The notes under the pieces were generated by a model. That model saw nothing but the letters and a program-made list of their open reading frames with translations. It was not told the DNA's origin and made no database searches. Positions 1 through 6,027 of a stretch of 38,876 bases of DNA are shown here, piece after piece; position 1 is the first letter of the stretch, and every line of letters starts with the position of its first letter. The position numbers and the translations under genes are program-made. This DNA is from Minisyncoccota bacterium (lineage in GTDB: Bacteria > Patescibacteriota > Microgenomatia > UBA1400 > PJMF01): positions 1-38,876 of the forward strand of contig JAACWQ010000008.1 in the NCBI GenBank assembly GCA_009991965.1, given 5' to 3'.

Positions 1-249
1 AATGAGATACATGAGAATCAACAGAGCCGCAATCAACATAACGAAAGTCAGAACTGAGGTGATAAGCGTGCCGATGTCGGGAGCAATACCTTTGCCAAGT
101 TTGACGTTTGTATCAACCCCGGTAACAGCTGGAGCCTCGTTACTAACTTTTTGTGCAAACACACTACTTACCATTCCAAAAGCAGAAACATACGCGATTG
201 TACTTGCAGCACCTACCTTGGTTGCAATTTTTGAAAATGAATTCGTCAT
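1..249 (-). CDS. Small VirB2/TrbC-like pilin precursor, 3' end cut by window edge
   Basis: The reading frame opens at ATG 249 and runs without a stop off the left edge (83 codons seen). Residues 1-30 look like a Sec signal peptide with cleavage after a VFA motif, then a short polar stretch and the start of a hydrophobic helix (about 65-83). This is the layout of the two-helix VirB2/TrbC-type proteins that follow upstream. It has an AAAGGA Shine-Dalgarno about 6 bases before ATG and its own extended -10 promoter, unlike most genes here. The C-terminal half, where the conserved inter-helix motif would lie, is missing from the window. Pilin-like family is inferred from the neighbours and layout; function in a fibre or secretion channel is inference. 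Confidence 0.75.
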   Translation of the reverse strand, partial: MTNSFSKIATKVGAASTIAYVSAFGMVSSVFAQKVSNEAPAVTGVDTNVKLGKGIAPDIGTLITSVLTFVMLIAALLILMYLI

Positions 250-298
250 GATGTTCCTTTTACTACTATGTAGTACGTGCTTTTACCTCTATCAGAAG

Positions 299-328
299 AT
301 TATAGCACTCCTGCATTTTTTGATGCAA
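299..328 (-). promoter_or_regulatory. Promoter of the first pilin gene (extended -10)
   Basis: On the minus strand TTGCAT (328-323) lies 18 bases before TGC-TATAAT (-10 at 304-299), an extended -10 promoter. The predicted leader of about 45 bases holds a perfect TACTAC-ATA-GTAGTA hairpin (about 262-276) just before the AAAGGA ribosome site of the gene starting at 249. This leader-plus-Shine-Dalgarno design contrasts with the leaderless starts common elsewhere in the window. Confidence 0.6.
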
Positions 329-339
329 TTACCAGTCTA

Positions 340-702
340 TTAAACAAACGTTAATACTTCAATACCAAGAACAAGTTGGAGGACTTTGAAAATAGCTACA
401 ATTGACGCCAAAACAATGATACCGATGATTGAGGTAGTAATGCGATTGCGAGCTTCTTCGAGTTTGCCCTTATCTCCGCCAGCGGTAACCCAACCAATGG
501 CGCCCCAGAGGAAATAAATAAATACGGCTAGCGCAGCAACAGTCATCATGATATTCAAAATGTGCGCCACAAGATTTCCCAGGCCAACTTCTGGCTGCAA
601 AATATTACTGATCTCGTTTCTACCAGGCAGTTGCTGTGTTTTTGCTTGGTTAAACAGGTCGATATTTGCTTGGGCGAGTCTAGTGGAGAGTTTGTGTAGC
701 AT
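340..702 (-). CDS. Small VirB2/TrbC-like pilin protein
   Basis: 120 residues from ATG 702; a longer in-frame start at 783 would overlap the upstream gene deeply and lacks support. The N-terminus (MLHKLSTRLAQ) resembles that of the paralogue starting at 1482, which supports this start. There are two hydrophobic helices (about 50-73 and 90-115) separated by the polar loop GWVTAGGDKGKLEEARNRI, the motif shared by these paralogues and placed as in VirB2/TrbC pilins between the two membrane helices. It has no clear cleavable signal peptide. Fourth-from-edge layout is tight: 4 bases from the upstream gene stop, so probably cotranscribed. Role in a pilus or membrane channel is inference. Confidence 0.8.
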   Translation of the reverse strand: MLHKLSTRLAQANIDLFNQAKTQQLPGRNEISNILQPEVGLGNLVAHILNIMMTVAALAVFIYFLWGAIGWVTAGGDKGKLEEARNRITTSIIGIIVLASIVAIFKVLQLVLGIEVLTFV

Positions 703-706
703 ATGA

Positions 707-1102
707 TTACTTTGTGGCCGATGGAAATACCAATTGGAGCAACTGAAACTCTGCGCCAAAAAACAGCTTGCTGATGTAGGCAATCAAGGTAAAAGAGCTG
801 ACGAGAACAAACAAACCGATGGCAGATTGGGTCATGCGATTTCTGGCTGATTCAAGCTTGCCCTTATCTCCACCAGAAGTAACCCACTCAATCCCACCTT
901 GCAAAAACATAATAATCACTGCTAGGCCACCGATCATAATGATAGCTCTCCAGAGAATGACAAAATATACGGCAAAAGTTGCGCCACTGTTGGCTGCGGT
1001 AGCGTCTGCGCCAAGTTTACCAACAGCAGGATTGGTTACTGCAGCAAAAGTCTGGGTAGCAGAGGCAGAGAAAAGAACGAGTGCTGTGAGTAGTTTTTTC
1101 AT
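707..1102 (-). CDS. Small VirB2/TrbC-like pilin precursor with signal peptide
   Basis: 131 residues. A clear signal peptide (residues 1-20, Lys-Lys start, cleavage near TFA-A) is followed by a short extracytoplasmic part and two hydrophobic helices (about 45-68 and 90-112) flanking the loop EWVTSGGDKGKLESARNRM. That loop is nearly identical to those of the neighbouring paralogues. The start codon overlaps the stop of the gene upstream by one base (TAATG), indicating translational coupling in the pilin operon. VirB2/TrbC-like structure is well supported; whether it polymerises is unknown. Confidence 0.85.
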   Translation of the reverse strand: MKKLLTALVLFSASATQTFAAVTNPAVGKLGADATAANSGATFAVYFVILWRAIIMIGGLAVIIMFLQGGIEWVTSGGDKGKLESARNRMTQSAIGLFVLVSSFTLIAYISKLFFGAEFQLLQLVFPSATK

Positions 1103-1482
1103 TATTTGATGTTGTTTATAAGCACGCTCAGGCTTTGTGCTGGATTGAGCAGATCAAGTCCAACAATCGAGCCAACCACACCGATGATGGCATAAGCAGC
1201 AATGAGGACTACCAAACCGAGCACGCCTTGAATCATGCTGGTGCGAGCTTTTTCGATTTTGCCTTTGTCACCGCCTGCAGTTACCCAGTTGATACCGGCA
1301 ATGAGAAAAATAACGATAAAAAACAGGCCGCCAAAAACAGTCATGACCCCAAACGCATGAGATATCAGTAGTTCTAGGCTATTGAGTGCGCCAGCTTGCG
1401 TGTTGGCACCAGTAGTAAATTTGTTAGCAACTGGAGCTTCGAATGAACCAAATTGTGCGAGTCTGGTAAATGTGGATAGCAT
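1102..1482 (-). CDS. Small VirB2/TrbC-like pilin protein
   Basis: 126 residues from ATG 1482. The longest frame begins at 1500, but a TATAAT (1497-1492) sits inside that extension 9 bases before ATG 1482, and the N-terminus MLSTFTRLAQ then matches the paralogue at 702 (MLHKLSTRLAQ). Two hydrophobic helices (about 45-68 and 87-108) flank the loop NWVTAGGDKGKIEKARTSM. It sits in the middle of the pilin array with a 1-base overlap to the next gene. The protein lacks an obvious cleavage site, so it may be inserted as a two-helix membrane protein. Function in an envelope fibre or channel is inferred. Confidence 0.82.
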   Translation of the reverse strand: MLSTFTRLAQFGSFEAPVANKFTTGANTQAGALNSLELLISHAFGVMTVFGGLFFIVIFLIAGINWVTAGGDKGKIEKARTSMIQGVLGLVVLIAAYAIIGVVGSIVGLDLLNPAQSLSVLINNIK

Positions 1483-1491
1483 GGCAAAATT

Positions 1492-1497
1492 ATTATA
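1492..1497 (-). promoter_or_regulatory. Possible internal -10 element in the pilin operon
   Basis: TATAAT on the minus strand ends 9 bases before ATG 1482. It could start a transcript with a leader of only about 2-3 bases, giving the downstream pilin genes a second promoter. No clear -35 was seen. Confidence 0.35.
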
Positions 1498-1506
1498 CAT
1501 CTTTTA

Positions 1507-2055
1507 TTACATGCTCAGGGCTGAGTAAAGATCGGGCGAGAGAATAAAGCCAGCATCACCAAAGAAAAGCAGGCCGATGATTGCCGCCAGTGCATAGGAG
1601 CCAACTATGATTGCTAGCCCAATAATGATCATAGTAAATTTGTCTTTTGCTTTTTGCATGACGTCGGAACTACCAGATTCACTGATGTACATGTAGGCCG
1701 TGGTGACAATGTTAAAAATAACAAAGAGTCCGGCCACGATGGTAATCAGGCGAATAATGCGCGAGAGAAAAATAACCAGGCCGATGCCGACAGATTCACC
1801 ATCTCTAATTCTGGCAAGATTGTTTAGGTTTGTAATTGATTTTGGTGGAGTTACGCCGCCTATTACAGATTGGCCAACAGCATCGCCACATGATTCACTG
1901 CTTTTATAAATCAGATTCGACTGTGTGTCTTTGACACAAACCCTACCATCAACACATTCACCAACAGTGGTGCAAGCAGCAGCCGAGACTCTTTGAACAG
2001 AGACAAGAAATAAAAATCCAAAAATACCGCAGATATATAGCAATGACTTCATCAT
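1507..2055 (-). CDS. Secreted pilin-like membrane protein with small Cys domain
   Basis: 182 residues; ATGs at 2055 and 2052 are both possible. A signal peptide (about 1-25, cleavage near VSA-A) precedes a domain of about 60 residues with four cysteines (two near 28-34, one near 43, one near 55), suited to two disulfides outside the cell. A linker and two hydrophobic helices follow (about 100-125 and 140-168), with the polar loop ESGSSDVMQKAKDKFTM in the position of the GGDKGK loop of its paralogues. The ending FFGDAGFILSPDLYS resembles the end of the next gene (FFGDAGYILNPTLQP), so the two are probably recent duplicates. The overlap with the gene upstream indicates coupling. Confidence 0.8.
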   Translation of the reverse strand: MMKSLLYICGIFGFLFLVSVQRVSAAACTTVGECVDGRVCVKDTQSNLIYKSSESCGDAVGQSVIGGVTPPKSITNLNNLARIRDGESVGIGLVIFLSRIIRLITIVAGLFVIFNIVTTAYMYISESGSSDVMQKAKDKFTMIIIGLAIIVGSYALAAIIGLLFFGDAGFILSPDLYSALSM

Positions 2056-2408
2056 AATCCTGGTACTGGTTGCAACGTTGGATTTAAAATATACCCTGCA
2101 TCGCCAAAAAACACCAAGCCAACAATTGCTACTATTGTGTACAGACTGATGAGTAAAACCAAACCAATGACTGTGTTGGTCAAAGATTGAGCTGTTTTTT
2201 GGTAGGTGCCCGGATCACCTTTGCTAGAGAAGTAAGAGAACGCAGCCAAGAAAATATTGATCATAGCCCAAACCCCAGCGGCAATGAGGGCAAGTTTTAC
2301 CATTACAGAGATAAAAAAGATAATGCCGATATCAGCGCCAGAAGCGGCCTGATATTTGTCTACCCCAGGAGGAATTTCGATAGTGCCGATGCCAAGATCA
2401 TTTGCCAT
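2052..2408 (-). CDS. Small pilin-like two-helix membrane protein
   Basis: 118 residues with no cleavable signal. A short N-terminal polar part is followed by two hydrophobic helices (about 27-57 and 75-105). The loop YFSSKGDPGTYQKTAQSL is the GDP variant of the GGDKGK loop seen in its neighbours. The C-terminus FFGDAGYILNPTL parallels the downstream paralogue at 1507-2055. It sits 3 bases from the upstream gene's stop and overlaps the downstream start (ATGA). VirB2/TrbC-like topology is seen in the sequence; assembly into a fibre is inference. Confidence 0.78.
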   Translation of the reverse strand: MANDLGIGTIEIPPGVDKYQAASGADIGIIFFISVMVKLALIAAGVWAMINIFLAAFSYFSSKGDPGTYQKTAQSLTNTVIGLVLLISLYTIVAIVGLVFFGDAGYILNPTLQPVPGL

Positions 2409-2411
2409 ACG

Positions 2412-2774
2412 TTACAGTCCTACGTCCACGCCAGTCAAAAGCTGGACGATTTGTACAATCCAATAGGCGCTAAAAAGAAGCGCGAGACCAACGAGTACTG
2501 AGGTAAAGATTTTTTTGCCATCTTCTACGCCTTTTTTGCCTGCCGATACAAATTTGAAGCCGGCGAAAAAAAGCATGACGAATAAAATAACGCCGCTCAC
2601 AACAAACAAATTTTTGACAATCAAGTTGACCAAAAAAGCTGGCTCGGAGTAGACATCTTTGATCGCACTATCATTGCTGAGGCGCAGACAGTTGCCCAGA
2701 TCAATCCCTTCGGTACCTGCACCAGGGATACAATCGGTTACTGCGTAAACTTTGGTGACTAACCAATCAAGCAT
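2412..2774 (-). CDS. Small pilin-like two-helix membrane protein, first gene of array
   Basis: 120 residues. A weakly hydrophobic N-terminus (MLDWLVTKVYAV) may act as a short signal, then two cysteines (about residues 15 and 29) that could form one disulfide outside the membrane. Two helices (about 48-72 and 88-112) flank the loop KFVSAGKKGVEDGKKIFTS, a charged variant of the family loop. The gene heads the minus-strand array and is only 26 bases from the divergent sigma factor gene, whose product might control it. Topology is well supported; the regulatory link is inference from position. Confidence 0.78.
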   Translation of the reverse strand: MLDWLVTKVYAVTDCIPGAGTEGIDLGNCLRLSNDSAIKDVYSEPAFLVNLIVKNLFVVSGVILFVMLFFAGFKFVSAGKKGVEDGKKIFTSVLVGLALLFSAYWIVQIVQLLTGVDVGL

Positions 2775-2800
2775 ATATACAGATAGTATACGATATACCC
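2775..2800. promoter_or_regulatory. Compact divergent promoter, pilin array / ECF sigma
   Basis: Only 26 bases separate the two start codons. On the plus strand TACGAT (2789-2794) ends 6 bases before ATG 2801, predicting a leaderless sigma transcript. On the minus strand TATACT (2790-2785) or TACTAT (2788-2783) ends 8-10 bases before ATG 2774. The two -10 elements overlap around the palindrome GTATAC, so the two directions probably compete. Confidence 0.5.
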
Positions 2801-3349
2801 ATGTCTAGTGAGAAGCACTTGATCGATCAACTCCGTCGCGGTGAGCCTGCTGCGGTGCGCGAGTGGTTCCAAACATATCATGATCGGTTGTTGCGTTTTG
2901 TTATCGCACGCCTGGAAATGCAAGAAGATGCCGAAGAATTGGTGCAAGAAACCTTCATCCATGCGCTCAAACAATTGCCGCTTTTTCGTGGCTCATCGAC
3001 CCTCTGGACTTGGTTAGTAGCGATTGCCAGACATGAAATTGCCGACTATTATCGAAAAAAATATGCCAAAAAAGCTCTCCAAACAGTGCCACTTGGCGAG
3101 CTTTTCTTGACTTACCCAACAGAAAGTACCGAGCACGTCTCACAGCAAGTTGCAGAGTGTCTCGCCAGGATGAGCTCCCGCTCGGTAGAGCTTTTGCACC
3201 TAAAATATGTAGACAAATTGCAAATAAAAGATATGGCCCAGCGCTTGGGAAAATCTGGTAAGGCGATGGAGTCAGAGCTTTTTCGGGCCAGAAATGAGTT
3301 TCGCGCAGCATATGCAGAAGTGGAAATAGAAATAGAAACAACTGTATGA
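2801..3349 (+). CDS. ECF-type RNA polymerase sigma factor
   Basis: 182 residues, usual for a group 4 (ECF) sigma factor. Region 2 (about 22-88) contains DAEELVQETFIHAL, the core-binding and -10 melting helix, then the STLWTWLVAIARHEIADYYRKK segment. A short linker leads to region 4 (about 118-172) with a helix-turn-helix (LQIKDMAQRLGKS) that reads -35 elements. It overlaps the next gene by four bases (ATGA), and the third gene starts by another GTGA overlap, so the three form one unit. Membrane partners encoded after ECF sigmas are often anti-sigma factors; here that is only a positional inference. Its promoter predicts translation from a leaderless mRNA. Confidence 0.92.
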   Translation: MSSEKHLIDQLRRGEPAAVREWFQTYHDRLLRFVIARLEMQEDAEELVQETFIHALKQLPLFRGSSTLWTWLVAIARHEIADYYRKKYAKKALQTVPLGELFLTYPTESTEHVSQQVAECLARMSSRSVELLHLKYVDKLQIKDMAQRLGKSGKAMESELFRARNEFRAAYAEVEIEIETTV

Positions 3350-3552
3350 AAAGTCAGCAAGAGTTTTTGCAATTATTAGAAAGAGAGGCGGCGCTACAGG
3401 CCAAACTCGAGACAAAGAAAATCTTGCCCAGCCAACTTGATGACATCACCGCTTTTATCGGCAGACACACTTGGCAAGTGTTGGCTAGCACATCGTGTGT
3501 CACTGCAATTTCGCTTGAGTTGGCAAAAATCTGGATAGGAGGCGGCAAGTGA
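3346..3552 (+). CDS. Small unknown protein in the sigma factor operon
   Basis: 68 residues, ATG overlapping the sigma gene stop (ATGA). The first half is charged and probably helical (LQLLEREAALQAKLETKK), the second contains a moderately hydrophobic helix (about 45-63). I recognise no family. Size, charge and coupling to an ECF sigma gene would suit an anti-sigma or adaptor role, but no anti-sigma motif (such as HXXXCXXC) is present. Real-gene status rests on the perfect overlap at both ends and absence of a better frame. Confidence 0.65.
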   Translation: MKSQQEFLQLLEREAALQAKLETKKILPSQLDDITAFIGRHTWQVLASTSCVTAISLELAKIWIGGGK

Positions 3553-3887
3553 CTTCCTGGCAATTTATTACTTCCTTTTTGTATTCGTGTGGGAAAATTA
3601 CACTTGGGTTGTTGTTGCATCCATACCAGACCATGCAGTCTTTGATACAAGAAAAGGCTTTCTTATGGTTAACATTTTTGCCATCTGCTGTCTTTGTTTT
3701 GGCAAAAGTCATTTGGTTTTTTATCCTTGTACCTCTGGTGAGATATGTATTTTCTTGCCATATAAGTAGTTTTTTTGGTTGCGCACTTATTCCGCTGTTT
3801 GCTAATTGGTTGGTTCTTTTTTGTGTCTATTGGCAAATTTTGTTGATGTATCTTGCTCTACGCTTTTTTATTTCTTTTCGCGACTAG
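3549..3887 (+). CDS. Small multi-helix membrane protein in the sigma factor operon
   Basis: 112 residues starting at GTG 3549, overlapping the previous stop (GTGA). It has three or so hydrophobic helices (about 38-60, 63-82, 86-108) after an amphipathic N-terminus with LLLHPYQTMQSL. The PYQTM stretch before the helices vaguely recalls the N-terminal part of Yip1-type membrane proteins, but at this length I would not assign the family. As the last gene of an ECF sigma operon it may sense the envelope or tether the middle protein. Function unknown. Confidence 0.65.
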   Translation: MTSWQFITSFLYSCGKITLGLLLHPYQTMQSLIQEKAFLWLTFLPSAVFVLAKVIWFFILVPLVRYVFSCHISSFFGCALIPLFANWLVLFCVYWQILLMYLALRFFISFRD

Positions 3888-4050
3888 GTTTTTTGCGTGA
3901 CTTTGGGGTGTTTTTGCGACTAAGTAAGTGTGTCATCTCATGAAAGCTCCGCTCGCCAATATAGGGTGAGAGGGTGGAACTTGGGATTGCGAGTGAGTGA
4001 GCAAAGTAGTGCACCGAATGGGGTGCTAAAATTTTTGGCAGAACTAAAAA
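3888..4050 (+). other. Intergenic region before idi with two RNA hairpins
   Basis: 163 bases without a gene. A strong hairpin can form at 3948-3974: CTCGCC (3952-3957) with GGTGAG (3965-3970), extended by TCC/GGG across one mismatch. A second, weaker one pairs GCACC (4011-4015) with GGTGC (4022-4026) and is followed by TAAAATTTTT (4027-4036), like a terminator or attenuator. The same TAAAAT (4027-4032) could instead be a -10 element for idi. No Shine-Dalgarno precedes ATG 4051. Confidence 0.4.
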
Positions 4051-4641
4051 ATGATGACAGCAGACATTCAAAACCAACAGAGTCTCGATCAAGTGACGCT
4101 GGTAGACAAAGATGATAATGTGTTGGGCGCAATGGATAAGCTCGAGGCGCATCGCAATGGAGGCATGTTACATAGAGCTATTTCTGTTTTCTTGTTTCGC
4201 AAATTCGAAGACAAAATGGAGTTGCTCATCCAAAAGCGTAGCGCCAAAAAAATTGTTGGTGCAGGCCAGTGGGCAAACACGGTTTGCGGTAATGTGCGAC
4301 CGACGGAGAACTATCTCGAGTGCGCGAGCCGTCGATTGCGAGAAGAATTGGGCATCGTTGATCCAGAACTTGCATTGCAGCCTGGAGCCAAGTTTCAATA
4401 TCAAGTTGCATGTAACGCAGAGTTTAGCGAACATGAAATAGATCAGATTTTCGTTGGTTGGTACAACGGTGAGGTATTGCCAAATCCAGAAGAAGTTGCC
4501 ACTACCACTTGGGTTTCCTGGCAATCACTCCAAAGAGGAAGGTTTATCGACCTCGAATATAATTGGACACCTTGGTTTGTGATTATGCTAGAAAAAAAAG
4601 AAGTGCTAGATAGTATTTCTGAGGCAGTAAATGAGAGATAA
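4051..4641 (+). CDS. idi: Isopentenyl-diphosphate delta-isomerase, type 1
   Basis: 196 residues, the usual size. Type 1 IDI interconverts IPP and DMAPP in the cytoplasm using a metal ion and a Nudix fold. Seen here: metal-ligand histidines H34 and H41 (EAHRNGGMLHRA), the catalytic cysteine C79 in WANTVCGN, the Nudix helix RRLREELGI (94-102), the acidic pair E127/E129 in EHEIDQIF, and a TPWF motif near the end. The oddity is N81, where most type 1 enzymes have a metal-binding histidine (CGH). First gene of an isoprenoid operon: the Nudix gene starts 11 bases before its stop, followed by isopentenyl phosphate kinase and uppS. Start could also be the second ATG (4054). Confidence 0.93.
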   Translation: MMTADIQNQQSLDQVTLVDKDDNVLGAMDKLEAHRNGGMLHRAISVFLFRKFEDKMELLIQKRSAKKIVGAGQWANTVCGNVRPTENYLECASRRLREELGIVDPELALQPGAKFQYQVACNAEFSEHEIDQIFVGWYNGEVLPNPEEVATTTWVSWQSLQRGRFIDLEYNWTPWFVIMLEKKEVLDSISEAVNER

Positions 4642-5203
4642 TCCTGAGGTAGTTTCTGGAGTCTGGCTTGCTGCAATCCCTGAAACAGATTTTCACAGAC
4701 CATTATCTAGTGCTACGAAGGTGATCCTTTCGACTGTTCCTCAAGTAGCAGATTTGCAATCTGCGGGTGGAAAAGCAGAATCGGTCTATTTTAATGGGAA
4801 AATGTTGCCAGTTAAACCATGTATGCTTGCGATTCCAAGCGGGGTGGTCGATGATGACCCGAAGGCTTCAGCACATAGAGAGCTTTGGGAAGAATTGGGA
4901 GTACGTGTTTCAGACGGGGGCCCAGATGCATTGAGAGTGCAAACACTCGAGGATCCTACCATTACTTCTCAACTCAGAGGAACAAATGGTTCTAGTAAAC
5001 AGCTGACAATTGTTGGAGCTCACATGGCGGCATTTTCTGTTTCAGACAGAATGTTTGAGACAATGTGTACTCACGTGGAGGAAGGTGTTTCAGTACGCCT
5101 TATGACACTTGCAGAACTTGTTCGTTTAGTCGAGACAGAACCAAGTTTGCTCAGGCCATCAACAATTGCACTCGGACACATATTATCAAGGCAGATTTCG
5201 TAA
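4631..5203 (+). CDS. Nudix hydrolase in isoprenoid operon
   Basis: 190 residues, overlapping idi by 11 bases. A Nudix helix is clear at about 82-90 (HRELWEELGV), preceded by IPSGVVDDDPKASA in place of the usual GGxxExGE loop. The standard acidic residue of that loop appears replaced by aspartate and the leading glycine is shifted, so the box is non-canonical. The rest fits a Nudix fold with a later segment carrying acidic residues (THVEEG). Substrate cannot be read from the motif. Its place between idi and isopentenyl phosphate kinase suggests an isoprenoid diphosphate substrate, since in plants Nudix enzymes hydrolyse IPP to IP and the kinase reverses it. ADP-ribose-type substrates are the alternative. 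Confidence 0.75.
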   Translation: MRDNPEVVSGVWLAAIPETDFHRPLSSATKVILSTVPQVADLQSAGGKAESVYFNGKMLPVKPCMLAIPSGVVDDDPKASAHRELWEELGVRVSDGGPDALRVQTLEDPTITSQLRGTNGSSKQLTIVGAHMAAFSVSDRMFETMCTHVEEGVSVRLMTLAELVRLVETEPSLLRPSTIALGHILSRQIS

Positions 5204-5208
5204 GTTTT

Positions 5209-6018
5209 ATGAAAAAATCCCTCATTCTCATCAAACTCGGTGGTTCAATATTGACCGATAAGGCAGTGCCAATGAAACTGAGAAAGAGTATGCTCGATCG
5301 TTTGGCAAAAGAGATTTTTGATTCCAGCAAGCAACTGCCATACACAGATATTATTATTGGACAAGGCAACGGTAGCTTTGGGCACGTCCCAGCAAAAAAA
5401 TATGGCACGATGGATGGGTTTGGTTCGAACCAACAGTCCGGAAAATTTGGTATGGCTTTGACACAAAACCTGGTAAGCAAGCTTAATTCGCATGTTGTCG
5501 ACGCGTTATTAGCATTTGAATTACCTGTAGTTAGCTTTCGTTTTGCAAGTACCTTAGTTACAAAGAATCGAGAATGCATCTCCAACTCTCTTGCAGTTTT
5601 GGAGCAATATTTAAAGTCTGGATTGTTGCCGGTAACCGCCGGAGACGTAATTAGCGATACGGAACTTGGTTGTAATATCTGGTCAACAGAAAAAGTTTTG
5701 GGATACATAGCTCTTCATTTTCTAGAGAAAAAAACATATGAGCATATTCGTATCATTCATGTTGGAGAAGTTGCTGGTGTTCTTGATGGAGATAAAAAAA
5801 TTATTTCAGAAATCTCTCAACAAAATAAAGAAAGTATTCGCTCTCTTATTACAAATACTAGAGGTTTTGATGTTTCTGGTGGTATGTGGCACAAGATTGA
5901 GGAATCTTTAGAATTGGCAAAGCAGGGTATTACTTCTCAAATAATATCTGGAATGAAGTCTGGTGTTCTTCAGCAAGCACTGATATCAGACATAGCAATT
6001 GGAACAAAAATCTATTAA
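5209..6018 (+). CDS. Isopentenyl phosphate kinase
   Basis: 269 residues from ATG 5209, just after the Nudix stop; the longer frame from 5065 overlaps that gene and is rejected. Amino acid kinase fold. The IKLGGSILTDK motif (8-18) is the phosphate-binding start typical of IPK, and GNGSFGH (53-59) supplies the catalytic histidine H59 that marks IPK against other kinases of the fold. A GFDVSGGMWHKIEESL motif lies near 222-237. The enzyme phosphorylates isopentenyl phosphate to IPP with ATP, the last step of the archaeal-type mevalonate route. It is uncommon in bacteria but known from Chloroflexi and some candidate phyla. Operon context with idi and uppS agrees. Confidence 0.92.
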   Translation: MKKSLILIKLGGSILTDKAVPMKLRKSMLDRLAKEIFDSSKQLPYTDIIIGQGNGSFGHVPAKKYGTMDGFGSNQQSGKFGMALTQNLVSKLNSHVVDALLAFELPVVSFRFASTLVTKNRECISNSLAVLEQYLKSGLLPVTAGDVISDTELGCNIWSTEKVLGYIALHFLEKKTYEHIRIIHVGEVAGVLDGDKKIISEISQQNKESIRSLITNTRGFDVSGGMWHKIEESLELAKQGITSQIISGMKSGVLQQALISDIAIGTKIY

Positions 6019-6027
6019 TTGATAAGT

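Noticed and set aside
2-343. Plus-strand 113-codon frame at the left edge
   Set aside because: It mirrors the pilin precursor on the minus strand, which has a signal peptide, ribosome site and promoter.
3971-3980. AGGGTGGAAC, the first ten bases of the T-box antiterminator core, upstream of idi
   Set aside because: The rest of the T-box (CCGCG), a specifier stem I and a matching terminator arm are missing, and idi is not a usual T-box target. Kept only as a structured leader.
5065-5208. N-terminal extension of isopentenyl phosphate kinase
   Set aside because: It overlaps the Nudix gene in another frame; the family starts at the KLGGS motif, which fits ATG 5209.
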